The notes under the pieces were generated by a model that saw only the letters and a list, made by a program, of their open reading frames with translations, made no database searches and was not told the origin of the DNA. Shown here piece by piece: positions 1 through 7,195 of a stretch of 18,138 nt of DNA. The stretch's first letter is position 1, and each line of letters begins with the position of its first letter. This DNA comes from SG8-4 sp964598225 (GTDB taxonomy: Bacteria > Planctomycetota > Phycisphaerae > Sedimentisphaerales > Anaerobacaceae): assembly GCA_964598225.1 (NCBI GenBank), contig CAZRBG010000086.1, forward strand, positions 1 to 18,138, read 5' to 3'. A program made the position numbers and the translations under genes.

Positions 1-6
1 AAATCG

Positions 7-27
7 AGTCCTTATTTTACAAGGACT
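7..27 (-). terminator. Possible hairpin terminator after lgt
   Basis: A perfect 7-bp inverted repeat (AGTCCTT at 7-13, AAGGACT at 21-27) lies about 47 bases past the lgt stop. Read on the minus strand it is followed only by CGATTT, so the U-run is poor. It may end the pan-lgt transcript, or it may be a chance hairpin. Confidence 0.35.
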
Positions 28-73
28 TACAAACGCAACTGACGAACATGTGCTAATATTCTGGTGCCGGACG

Positions 74-1054
74 TCAACTGCTTCGCCGGCCGGCTTTCAT
101 TACGTGAAAAACAGCCGCAAGCGCAGTTCCCAGCAAGATCATGCCGAGGCCGAGTAATTGCGATATGGTCAGCCCGGCGAATTCGTACGGATTGTCGTCG
201 CGCAGGAACTCTACGGAGAACCTGGAAATACCGTAAAAAACGAGCATCAGGGCAAAAACAGAGCCCGGCCTGGTAAGCAGCCCGGCCGAACCGGCGGAAC
301 GCTCGGCTTTCCGGGACCTTCTCCAGAAAAGATACAATATCGCGCACCACAAAGCCGCCATCGCCGACGAATACAGTTGGGTGGGATGGACGGCCAGGCA
401 GCGGTATTCGCCTCGCGTAACCTGGATCTTCTGCTCCTCGGTCAAATAGCTCCAGGGCTTTAGACCGGTGTAGAAATTGCCCTCTTGGTCTTCATAGCCG
501 AAATATTCCTCCGGCAATTCCAACTGCGGCTCAGGACGATTTCGCTCGGGGTCGGGCTGAGTCTGGCTGAGATAGGCAAAAGAGTGGTATGGAAAATGCA
601 CCCCCCAGGGCAGGTCGGTCGGCTTGCCGTAACAACAGCCGTTGAGAAAGCAGCCGATCCGCCCGAACACTAGCGCCAGCATCAGCCCGATTGCGAGAAT
701 GTCGAGGTACTTGCGGACGGGCAGCTTGTGATAGATAAGATAGAAGATGATAACCGCAATAGCCAGTACAACGCCGCCAAGAAGTTCCAGACCGCCCTGC
801 CATATATAAAAGATCTCGATCGGGCGTTTGGCGAACAATTCCCAATAGTGAATTACAAAAAAGATGCGCGCCCCTATCACGCCGCCTATCAGCGAATAGA
901 GGGCGGCGTTGGTTATCATTTGCGGGTCCGGCGTGATCTTGGCGCTGAGGCGTCTTATCACCGTAACGGCCGCGAGAAAACCCACGACCATCATAAAGCC
1001 GTAGCTCTTAACCGACAGGTCAATAAATGGTATCTCGAAAAGTTCAGGATACAT
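74..1054 (-). CDS. lgt: Prolipoprotein diacylglyceryl transferase
   Basis: Lgt moves the diacylglyceryl group of phosphatidylglycerol onto the lipobox cysteine of prolipoproteins at the inner membrane, the first step of lipoprotein maturation. The 326-residue protein shows the family signature GRIGCFLNGCCYG at 131-143, a conserved HPTQLY at 223-228, several hydrophobic membrane spans, and a C-terminal YGISRFSVEFLRDD segment with the late conserved arginine. A hydrophilic stretch of about 55 residues (roughly 160-218), rich in Pro, Glu and aromatic residues, separates the signature from HPTQLY and makes the protein longer than the usual 260-290. The ATG at 1054 has GGAAG about six bases upstream. 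The gene is the last of the minus-strand panC-panD-lgt run, 72 bases after panD. Confidence 0.96.
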   Translation of the reverse strand: MYPELFEIPFIDLSVKSYGFMMVVGFLAAVTVIRRLSAKITPDPQMITNAALYSLIGGVIGARIFFVIHYWELFAKRPIEIFYIWQGGLELLGGVVLAIAVIIFYLIYHKLPVRKYLDILAIGLMLALVFGRIGCFLNGCCYGKPTDLPWGVHFPYHSFAYLSQTQPDPERNRPEPQLELPEEYFGYEDQEGNFYTGLKPWSYLTEEQKIQVTRGEYRCLAVHPTQLYSSAMAALWCAILYLFWRRSRKAERSAGSAGLLTRPGSVFALMLVFYGISRFSVEFLRDDNPYEFAGLTISQLLGLGMILLGTALAAVFHVMKAGRRSS

Positions 1055-1126
1055 ATAGCGCTTCCGATTTCCGATTCCCGGGCTCAGCAGCAGCCGATCA
1101 ATATTTGCGTACTAAGCTCGCCGGGG

Positions 1127-1477
1127 TTATCCCGTAATGTTGTTTTTCTCGTCGAGCACGACGACCTTCGGCTTGAAATCTCTCGCCTCTTCAGGTGTTA
1201 GATAGGCGAAGCTCATAATAATCACGATATCCCCGACTTCGATCAACTGTGCCGCAGCTCCGAGTATTGAAATTTCTCCCGATCCTGCTTCGGCCGGGAC
1301 GACATACGTTTCCAGACGGTTACCATTATCTAAATCCGCTATCAAAACCAGTTCGTAAGGTAAAATGCCCGCCGCTTCCATCAACTCAGAGTCTATCCCG
1401 ATACTGCCGGGATAGTGAATCCTGGTCTCCGTGACCCTTGCGCGATGCAATTTACTTTTCAGAATCTTTACAAACAT
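1127..1477 (-). CDS. panD: Aspartate 1-decarboxylase proenzyme
   Basis: PanD decarboxylates L-aspartate to beta-alanine, which PanC joins to pantoate. The product is 116 residues. It cuts itself between Gly24 and Ser25 (the HYPGS motif), and Ser25 becomes the catalytic pyruvoyl group. Other family positions are present: Lys9 in the KSKLHRARVT start, Arg53 and Tyr57 in the NGNRLETY segment, and the GAAAQLIEVGDIVIIMSFA core. I chose the ATG at 1477 over an in-frame TTG at 1495: homology begins at MFVKILKSKL, and a GAGAAG lies about ten bases upstream of the ATG. The start follows the truncated protease stop by 14 bases, so the two are probably on one transcript. Confidence 0.95.
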   Translation of the reverse strand: MFVKILKSKLHRARVTETRIHYPGSIGIDSELMEAAGILPYELVLIADLDNGNRLETYVVPAEAGSGEISILGAAAQLIEVGDIVIIMSFAYLTPEEARDFKPKVVVLDEKNNITG

Positions 1478-1491
1478 AAAGGACGATCTTC

Positions 1492-1644
1492 TCAAAAATC
1501 AACGAATCCCATATCAAAATCCAAAATCAAACGTCTACCTCGAAAGAAATCAAGCCCCAGCAAACCATCTACCATCGCGCTGGGAGGGAGCGTATGACAC
1601 AGCATCGGGAAATTCTCTATGGTTCTTCCTGCTACTTCTATCAT
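1492..1644 (-). pseudogene. Truncated retroviral-like aspartic protease (C-terminal half)
   Basis: A 50-codon reading frame encodes MIEVAGRTIENFPMLCHTLP and, a few residues on, MVDGLLGLDFFRGRRLILDF. This matches the C-terminal half of bacterial clan AA (retropepsin-like) aspartic proteases, where a CHxLPPxxxVDGLLGLxFL block follows the second half of the fold. The N-terminal half carrying the catalytic Asp-Thr-Gly is absent: nothing like it is found upstream in any minus-strand frame. The ATG overlaps the stop of the preceding 78-codon gene as ATGA, so translation could still restart here. I see no separate Shine-Dalgarno. In other genomes, as I recall, an 80-residue gene like the one upstream often sits next to such a protease. 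Without the DTG motif the product should not be a protease. It is either a decayed gene or a fragment kept for another role. Confidence 0.7.
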
Positions 1645-1877
1645 AGTATGATTGCGGCATCATCAGGTAATTGGCCGATGAACAAAATGGCGGAATGACC
1701 GGGATGTATCTCTCTTGCCTTTCGATATACTTCATCTCTATTCTTGCTGTGCCACAACACTTTGCCCTGCTTAACGTTCAAATTCTCGTCGGTTTCAGGA
1801 TTTTCAATAAGCACCCATTCCGAATCAAACTGTTCTTCAATTTCCGAAAGCGATAAAACCTTGTTGTTCAAAGCCAT
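1641..1877 (-). CDS. Small conserved protein, DUF5678-like
   Basis: The 78-residue product begins MALNNKVLSLSEIEEQFDSE and carries the pattern SEWVLIENPETDENL, GKVLWHSKNRDEVYRKA and AILFIG. It resembles small proteins (DUF5678-like by my recollection) that are encoded beside retroviral-like aspartic proteases and other small cytosolic proteins. No catalytic residues, signal peptide or membrane segment are visible. The function is unknown, and an antitoxin-like or chaperone-like partner role for the protease is only a guess. The ATG at 1877 has a strong AGGAG seven bases upstream. The stop overlaps the truncated protease start as ATGA. The pair sits between panC (82 bases upstream) and panD, and so interrupts an otherwise ordinary pantothenate cluster. 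Confidence 0.8.
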   Translation of the reverse strand: MALNNKVLSLSEIEEQFDSEWVLIENPETDENLNVKQGKVLWHSKNRDEVYRKAREIHPGHSAILFIGQLPDDAAIIL

Positions 1878-1959
1878 GATATGGCTCCTATCACATTTTG
1901 TATCTTCACATTAGCCCGTTTCGGCTGAGTAAACCTCGGCATAACCTTATTTTACAAAC

Positions 1960-2811
1960 CTACTCGCCGGCGTCCACGATAATATTGTCGATCAGCCGGG
2001 CCGGGCCTACTTTGACTGCTGTCGCGGCGAGGACTTTGCCGGTAGTACGTTCGAGGTCCTCAAGCGTCTCGGCATCAACAATGTTCACATATTCAACCTG
2101 GGCCGCAGGGATACGTTGGAGTATCTTTTCCATCCCGGCAACAATTTGTCGGGCATCCTTCTCCCCCGCCTCGATCATTTGACGGCATCGCTGAAGGGAC
2201 CTGTAAATATACGTTGCATCTGCCTTCTGTTGTTCGCTGAGGTATTGATTTCTGCTGCTGACGGCCAGACCGCTCGGCTCGCGGACGGTCGGGCAGACAA
2301 CAATCTCCAGCGGCATGTTCAGATCGGCGACCATTCGTTTGATGACTATCGCCTGCTGAGCATCTTTCTGTCCGAAATACGCCGCGTCCGGCCCGACGAT
2401 GTTGAACAGTTTCGTGCAAACCGTGGTCACCCCGCGAAAATGCGTTGGCCTGCCCCTGCCGCAGAGGCCGGAAGTCAGCTTTTCAACGGTTACCCAGGTA
2501 AGATTTTCGGCCGGATACATTTCTTCGGGTGTGGGAGCGAAGACTACATCGACTCCCGCTTTACGGCAAATCTCAAGGTCGGCCTCGAACGGCCGGGGGT
2601 AGCTCTCCAGATCCTCTGCGGGGCCGAACTGCGTGGGATTGACGAAAATGCTGACCACAACAAAATCGCAATCCTTCGTCGCCGCCTCGATCAGGGAGAT
2701 GTGCCCCACGTGGAGCGCACCCATCGTCGGCACGAGCCCGGTTCTTCCACTATTTGCTTTCGCTCCCGCCACAAGGTTTCGAACAGATTCGATTGTTTTC
2801 GCCACTTTCAT
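1960..2811 (-). CDS. panC: Pantothenate synthetase
   Basis: PanC condenses pantoate with beta-alanine using ATP, via a pantoyl-adenylate. The 283-residue protein shows the nucleotidyl-transferase motif PTMGALHVGH at 28-37, the FVNPTQF segment at 56-62, FGQKDAQQ at 146-153, and the KMSKS-like loop REPSGLAVSSRN ending at 188. The ATG at 2811 is supported by AAGGAG eight bases upstream and by the family's usual MKVAKTIESV-type N-terminus. A longer in-frame start would only translate a REP-like repeat into MDSRLRGNDK. The upstream 200 bases are largely repeats. panD follows after two small genes. Confidence 0.96.
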   Translation of the reverse strand: MKVAKTIESVRNLVAGAKANSGRTGLVPTMGALHVGHISLIEAATKDCDFVVVSIFVNPTQFGPAEDLESYPRPFEADLEICRKAGVDVVFAPTPEEMYPAENLTWVTVEKLTSGLCGRGRPTHFRGVTTVCTKLFNIVGPDAAYFGQKDAQQAIVIKRMVADLNMPLEIVVCPTVREPSGLAVSSRNQYLSEQQKADATYIYRSLQRCRQMIEAGEKDARQIVAGMEKILQRIPAAQVEYVNIVDAETLEDLERTTGKVLAATAVKVGPARLIDNIIVDAGE

Positions 2812-2832
2812 TTCGGATTCTCCTTCGGGCTT

Positions 2833-2858
2833 GTCATTCCCGCGAAGCCGGGAATCCA
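2833..2858. repeat. REP-like repeat GTCATTCCCGCGAAG...GGGAATCCA
   Basis: A 26-bp copy of the widespread VIPAKAGIH/MDSRLRGNDK-encoding REP family, in the orientation GTCATTCCCGCGAAGCCGGG followed by AATCCA. CCCG and CGGG can pair around a GCGAAGC loop. It lies immediately upstream of the panC ribosome site, within the panC leader. Confidence 0.75.
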
Positions 2859-2885
2859 CTTAGCAACTATCCCAAAACGGCGAAT

Positions 2886-2919
2886 GTCATTGCTTCGTCG
2901 CTGCGCTGCTCGCAATGAC
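2886..2919. repeat. Palindromic GTCATTGC...GCAATGAC repeat
   Basis: A 34-bp hairpin with an 8-bp perfect stem (GTCATTGC at 2886-2893, GCAATGAC at 2912-2919) and a loop made of CGCTGCGCTGC-type sequence. The sequence matches a repeat seen between genes in many environmental bacterial genomes (forms of GTCATTGCGAGNAGCGNAGCGACGAAGCAA). Confidence 0.75.
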
Positions 2920-2965
2920 GAGTCTCGTCGTAGTTTTGAGATAGTTTCTTAAGCCCATGAGTTTT

Positions 2966-2991
2966 TGGATCCCTGCCTTCGCAGGGATGAC
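2966..2991. repeat. REP-like repeat, inverted copy
   Basis: This 26-bp copy has a perfect 8-bp stem (ATCCCTGC at 2969-2976, GCAGGGAT at 2981-2988, loop CTTC) and ends GATGAC. It is opposite in orientation to the copy at 2833-2858, so the two bracket the palindrome at 2886-2919. It sits just past the folK-dnk stop and could end that transcript. Confidence 0.75.
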
Positions 2992-3010
2992 AACTCGACT
3001 GGATCGCGTA

Positions 3011-4084
3011 CTACGAATTAACCGTATAGTATCGTATCTGATTTGCGAGGCTGTCAACATCGAGTTGCTCGCATTTCGGCACGCGGATTACAGGACACGT
3101 TTTCCAGTCCGCGAACAAACGCCGGTAACCATCGTGTAAGGCTTCGAGGTACGACAACTCTATCTTCTGCTCGTACGGGCGGTTTCTATTGTGGATTCGC
3201 CGGAGGCAATTCCTGGGCGAGTCACACATATAAATTACCAGCAGGGGAGGTGCGACTTTCGCCGCAAACGGATGGTACACTTCCTCGTACAGTGAGAATT
3301 GACTCGCATCCAACAACCTTCCGGCATAGATAAGCTCTTTATCAAAAACATAATCACTGAGCCGGAGTTGTCCATTTCCCAGAGCTTGGGGTCTTAACTG
3401 TTCAGCTCTTGCGGTGAGAAAAAATAACTGACAGTCGAGGGCTACTTCACTCTTGCCAGCGTAGACTTCCGGCAGGTACGGATTCTTATCATAAGGCTCG
3501 AACAGTACTTCGCAATGCAATACCCGAGCGAGCTTCTTCGCGAGAGTGGTTTTCCCTGCTCCTACATTGCCGGCGATACTGACTAATTGCGGCGATTGCG
3601 GATCGAGTCCAAAACTCCGGCCATTCAGCCTTCCGGCCAATTCAGCGACTGACACTTTGAGTACCGGGTGGATCACATCCCCTGCTATCTGAGAGAGACC
3701 CGTGAGCACGAAGGAGCGCAGATGCATTTGGGAATGCGGAACGGTAAGTTCCGGGCTTTCGATGATCCGGTCCCCGAACAACAGCAGGTCCAGATCGATT
3801 GTCCTGGACGACCACTTCGCCTGCCTGACTCTGCCAAGAGATGTCTCGATGCCGGACATCACGCCGAACAAATCTTTGGCGTTGAGAATCGTTTTAACCT
3901 CGGCAACTGCGTTTAAATACCGGGGCTGGTCTTCATATCCGAGTGCTTCGGTCTCTATGATCCCGCTCGTACGTTCGACTTTGATCGATTCGTTTTGATC
4001 GAGCATCTCAAGGGCGCGATCTATATTGCTTTTTCTGTCGTCCAGGTTTGCACCCAGACCGATATATGCCGTTGTTTCCGTCAT
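3011..4084 (-). CDS. folK: FolK (HPPK) fused to a deoxynucleoside kinase
   Basis: The 357-residue protein has two enzymes in tandem. Residues 1-155 are 6-hydroxymethyl-7,8-dihydropterin pyrophosphokinase of folate synthesis: AYIGLGANLDDR near the start, and RTIDLDLLLFG at 94-104 with metal ligands Asp97 and Asp99. Residues 165-357 are a deoxynucleoside kinase of the dAK/dGK/dCK family: P-loop GNVGAGKT at 172-179, substrate-site LSDYVFDKELI near 242-252, and an arginine-rich lid LRRIHNRNRPYE near 294-305. The fusion is continuous in one frame. The kinase half would salvage deoxynucleosides, and its base preference cannot be read from sequence. The ATG overlaps the dapL stop (TGATG), with no clear ribosome site, so translation is probably coupled to dapL. 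Confidence 0.93.
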   Translation of the reverse strand: MTETTAYIGLGANLDDRKSNIDRALEMLDQNESIKVERTSGIIETEALGYEDQPRYLNAVAEVKTILNAKDLFGVMSGIETSLGRVRQAKWSSRTIDLDLLLFGDRIIESPELTVPHSQMHLRSFVLTGLSQIAGDVIHPVLKVSVAELAGRLNGRSFGLDPQSPQLVSIAGNVGAGKTTLAKKLARVLHCEVLFEPYDKNPYLPEVYAGKSEVALDCQLFFLTARAEQLRPQALGNGQLRLSDYVFDKELIYAGRLLDASQFSLYEEVYHPFAAKVAPPLLVIYMCDSPRNCLRRIHNRNRPYEQKIELSYLEALHDGYRRLFADWKTCPVIRVPKCEQLDVDSLANQIRYYTVNS

Positions 4085-5316
4085 CAGGATATAGATTTGA
4101 TGCGACTTAAAGCCTCTTCGACATTTTCCGGCTTGGCAAATGCTGTCAGGCGGAGGTAGCCTTCTCCGGCTGAGCCGAAACCCGCGCCGGGTGTGCTCAC
4201 CACGTGAGCCTTAGTGAGCAGAGTATCGAAAAATTCCCAGGAACTCACGCCGTCGGGAGTTTTGACCCAGAGGTATGGAGCGTTGACGCCCCCGTGGACG
4301 GGGTAGCCGATTTGACTCAGGGTCTCGCGAATCAGCGTGGCATTGTCCATGTAGAGATTGAGAGTGTCTTTGACCTGTTTTTTGCCTTGTTCGGAGTAAA
4401 CCGCGGCGGCACCGGCCTGTGTAACATACGAGACGCCGTTGAACTTGGTGCAATGGCGCCTCTTCCAAATCGGGGCCACCTCTATTTCTTCGCCGGCCCC
4501 GGTCTCAGCTTTCAACTGAGCGGGCACTACTGTGAACGCGCATCGGACGCCGGTGAAGCCCGCCGTTTTTGAGAAGCTTCTAAATTCCACCGCTACGTCT
4601 TTCGCCCCTTCGATCTCATATATAGAGTGCGGGATTTCCGGATCGGAGATGAACGCCTCGTATGCTGCGTCGAAAAGAATGATCGCTTTGTTCTCCCGGG
4701 CATATTCAACCCATTCGGCAAGCTGCGCTTTTGTCGCCACGGCACCGGTAGGATTGTTCGGATAACAAAGATAAACCAAATCAACCGCTTCATCAGGCGG
4801 CTCGGCTACGAAATCATTCTCTTGGGAACAGGGCATATATACGATTCCTTCGTACCTTCCCTGCTCCGCCGGCCCGCCGGTCCTGCCGGCCATAACGTTC
4901 GTATCTACGTATACCGGATAGACCGGATCGGAGACGGCGACTACGTTGTCGAGCCCGAAGACTTCCTGAAAGTTGCCGGTGTCGCATTTTGCTCCGTCGC
5001 TTATGAATATATCATCTACGCTGATATCAACGCCGCGGGCTTTGTAGTCGTTGTCGCAAATGGCCTGTCTCAGGAAATCATATCCCACGCCGCCGTCGTC
5101 ATAGCCTTTGACGCCTTCCGGTCGGCCCATCTCCGCCGCCGCCGCTTTCATCGCCTCGACAACGGCCGGCGCCAGGGGTTGTGTAACGTCTCCGATACCC
5201 ATGCTGATAATCCGGGCATCCGGATTGCCCTCTTGAAACGCTCTTTTCCTTCGCCCTATCTCGGGAAACAGGTATCCCGCCTGCAACTTCAGATAATTTT
5301 CATTAATTCTTGTCAT
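4084..5316 (-). CDS. dapL: LL-diaminopimelate aminotransferase
   Basis: DapL converts tetrahydrodipicolinate and glutamate directly to LL-diaminopimelate and 2-oxoglutarate, bypassing the acylated branch of lysine and peptidoglycan precursor synthesis. The 410-residue class I/II PLP enzyme begins MTRINENYLKLQAGYLFPEI, which is characteristic of DapL. It shows GIGDVTQPL near 40-48, GYDDGGVGYDFLR (71-83), NNPTG at 187-191, FDAAYE with Asp216 and Tyr219, and the Schiff-base lysine Lys250 in SFSKTAGFTG. GAGG lies five bases before the ATG. A good promoter lies upstream (5398-5426). It overlaps the folK-dnk start by one base. dapA of the same pathway is 2 kb away on the same strand. Confidence 0.96.
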   Translation of the reverse strand: MTRINENYLKLQAGYLFPEIGRRKRAFQEGNPDARIISMGIGDVTQPLAPAVVEAMKAAAAEMGRPEGVKGYDDGGVGYDFLRQAICDNDYKARGVDISVDDIFISDGAKCDTGNFQEVFGLDNVVAVSDPVYPVYVDTNVMAGRTGGPAEQGRYEGIVYMPCSQENDFVAEPPDEAVDLVYLCYPNNPTGAVATKAQLAEWVEYARENKAIILFDAAYEAFISDPEIPHSIYEIEGAKDVAVEFRSFSKTAGFTGVRCAFTVVPAQLKAETGAGEEIEVAPIWKRRHCTKFNGVSYVTQAGAAAVYSEQGKKQVKDTLNLYMDNATLIRETLSQIGYPVHGGVNAPYLWVKTPDGVSSWEFFDTLLTKAHVVSTPGAGFGSAGEGYLRLTAFAKPENVEEALSRIKSIS

Positions 5317-5397
5317 AGAAACCTCAATCGCTGACTTTCAATTCTCGGAATTCGCCGCCGCAGGACCCGAGCCGCCGACCCTGCCGGAAAAACAGGC

Positions 5398-5426
5398 ATT
5401 CTATTGAGTCCGGCGTATGCCGTCAA
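5398..5426 (-). promoter_or_regulatory. Sigma-70-type promoter for dapL-folK
   Basis: On the minus strand TTGACG (5426-5421) and TAGAAT (5403-5398) are separated by exactly 17 bases, about 80 bases upstream of the dapL start. No better match lies nearby. It is divergent from the sigma-factor promoter at 5495-5523. Confidence 0.6.
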
Positions 5427-5494
5427 TGCCCGAGATGAAACCCGCCGCAACTTTGCAATGAAGTTGCCCAAAATGTTTATCGGAGTTTAAATAC

Positions 5495-5523
5495 TTGTCA
5501 GTGAGACAATTGCATATTATACT
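5495..5523 (+). promoter_or_regulatory. Promoter with palindromic -35 region, ECF sigma operon
   Basis: TTGTCA (5495-5500) and TATACT (5518-5523) are 17 bases apart, about 33 bases upstream of the sigma start codon. The -35 lies inside an inverted repeat, TTGTC-AGTGA-GACAA at 5495-5509. That could be an operator or part of an autoregulated ECF promoter. Confidence 0.5.
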
Positions 5524-5555
5524 GACCTACCCTGTGGTCACTTGAAAGGTTGTGT

Positions 5556-6167
5556 ATGGATTACAATCTGGAAGACTTGACGGACGCGGAACTTCTCACC
5601 CGCTACGGCGACGGTGACGAAGCCGCGTTCCGTATAATCGTAGATCGCTATAAGAACAGCCTTTATGCCTTTTTACGCCAGTTCCTGAATCGCCGTGACA
5701 TCGTCGAGGACGTCTTTCAGGAGACGTTTCTACAGTTGTACACGAGCCGGGACAGTTTCGACAAGAGGCGACCTCTTCGCCCGTGGCTTTTCACAATCGC
5801 TGCCAACAAGGCCAAGGATGCCCTGCGAAAATGGCAGCGCACCTCGGCGGTTCCGATCGGCACAATGGGCGATTCTGAGGAACTGTCGTTCAACGATATG
5901 CTCAATACCGTAACTTCCGACAGCACACTGCCTTACGAAGAACTCGAACAGCAGGAGACTGCCTCGCGGGTCGGGAAAATTATAAACGATATGCCCGATA
6001 ATCTGAGGGAAATTCTGCTTTTGGCATATTTCCAAAAATTTTCTTACAAACAAATGGCCGAAGTACTCAGTATACCTATTGGTACGGTAAAGAGCAGACT
6101 ACATACCGCTGTGGGCCGGTTTGCGAAAGATTGGAAAGCATCAGTTGGGAGCAAAGAAAGCAAATGA
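5556..6167 (+). CDS. ECF-type RNA polymerase sigma factor
   Basis: A 203-residue sigma-70-family factor with only regions 2 and 4. Region 2 covers about 22-93, including the -10-binding helix around DIVEDVFQETFLQLY and the RPWLFTIAANKAKDALRK segment. Region 4 covers about 146-193, with MPDNLREILLLAYFQ and the helix-turn-helix FSYKQMAEVLSIPIGTVKSRLH. The ATG at 5556 has GAAAGG six bases upstream; a TTG two codons earlier is less likely. Its stop overlaps the next gene's start as ATGA, the usual arrangement of an ECF factor with its anti-sigma. It probably directs a small regulon in response to an outside signal relayed by that partner. The signal itself is unknown. Confidence 0.93.
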   Translation: MDYNLEDLTDAELLTRYGDGDEAAFRIIVDRYKNSLYAFLRQFLNRRDIVEDVFQETFLQLYTSRDSFDKRRPLRPWLFTIAANKAKDALRKWQRTSAVPIGTMGDSEELSFNDMLNTVTSDSTLPYEELEQQETASRVGKIINDMPDNLREILLLAYFQKFSYKQMAEVLSIPIGTVKSRLHTAVGRFAKDWKASVGSKESK

Positions 6168-7195
6168 CGCGGTTAAACGAACAGCAGAAAGAGTTGATTT
6201 TCGACTATTGCATGGGATTGGCTGATCCCGAAAAATCTGTTGAAGCCCGTTCACTCGTCTCCTCAAACCAACAAGCCAATCAAATTTACTCAAATCTCAA
6301 ATCCACTCTCCATCCGCTCGAAAGTACCGAGAAGGAGTTGTGTCCGGACGAGTTGGTCGAGCGGACTGTTTTGCGAGTAAACGACGTTGCCCGATCGAGC
6401 ACTGAGCGCCTGCAGGAATTAATCGCAGACGAACAAAACCGTACTCCTGAGACCGCGCACTGGAGCTGGTTCGGCACGGTGAGAAAGTTAGCTACGGCCG
6501 CGGTCTTTATTATTGCCGGAAGTGTTCTGTTCACAACGTTCAGTTACATGCGATACGATTATCTCAAGCAGCGGTGCCAACTACAACAAAGCGGATTCTT
6601 CAGCGGCCTGAGCAACTATATGGCCGACCACGACGGCAGACAACCGGCGGTTGCGATGCAGGCCGGCGCACCCTGGTATAAGATCGGATATCAGGGCAAA
6701 GAAAATCAATCCAATACACGCCGAGTCTTTCTCTTAGTCAAAAACGGATACATCGATTCCGATTCTCTTGTTTGTCCGGCCTGTGGTAAAAGCCCGAAGA
6801 AACTCACATCCGCACAAATAGAAACCCTGAGAGATTTTCCCGACAGAAGATATATCACGTACAGTTTCCAGATCAACTGCCGCAAAAGCAGTAGCGGCGA
6901 GTTACATTGCCGCAAGGTACTTCTGGCGGACCTGAGTCCCCTGTTCGAAAACCTGCCCGATGATTACGGCAAGCCTTTCGAGTTGCAACTGAATAAAAGG
7001 CTGCTGACGATCAACAGTATTAATCATAAACGCAAAGGACAGAATGTTCTGTTCGGCGACGGTCACGTGGAATTTATGGAGAAACGCTTCATCGACCACT
7101 TCTCAACCGACGACATTTTCACTCTGAGAAATACTGACGTGTATCGCGGTTACGAAACCCCCTCCTGTACGACCGACTTTTTCCTCGCCCCTTAA
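6164..7195 (+). CDS. Membrane anti-sigma-like protein with prepilin-like outer domain
   Basis: The 343-residue product has a cytosolic N-terminal part (1-105) whose opening QKELIFDYCMGLADPEKSVE resembles anti-sigma N-termini, though I see no HxxxCxxC zinc motif. One membrane span follows at about 108-128. The outer domain begins with RYDYLKQRCQLQQSGFFSGL, then has LLVKNGYIDSDSLVCPACGK (190-209) and ends with NHKRKGQNVLFGDGHVEFM (287-305). That last block is very close to the H-X9-DG signature of planctomycete prepilin-like secreted proteins (here His288, then ten residues, then Asp-Gly). No cleavable prepilin signal is present. The start overlaps the sigma stop (ATGA), with GGGAG 12 bases upstream. 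I infer that it holds the sigma factor at the membrane until its outer domain senses something. No experiment is implied. Confidence 0.75.
   Translation: MTRLNEQQKELIFDYCMGLADPEKSVEARSLVSSNQQANQIYSNLKSTLHPLESTEKELCPDELVERTVLRVNDVARSSTERLQELIADEQNRTPETAHWSWFGTVRKLATAAVFIIAGSVLFTTFSYMRYDYLKQRCQLQQSGFFSGLSNYMADHDGRQPAVAMQAGAPWYKIGYQGKENQSNTRRVFLLVKNGYIDSDSLVCPACGKSPKKLTSAQIETLRDFPDRRYITYSFQINCRKSSSGELHCRKVLLADLSPLFENLPDDYGKPFELQLNKRLLTINSINHKRKGQNVLFGDGHVEFMEKRFIDHFSTDDIFTLRNTDVYRGYETPSCTTDFFLAP

Noticed and set aside
1..1962. Shared 12-mer CTTATTTTACAA at 11-22 and 1945-1956 as a repeat or attachment site
   Set aside because: Short, AT-rich and without extended flanking similarity, so chance is enough.
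1960..2859. Longer PanC start with N-terminal MDSRLRGNDKPEGESE
   Set aside because: This segment is a translated REP-like repeat. The ATG at 2811 has AAGGAG at good spacing and fits the family.
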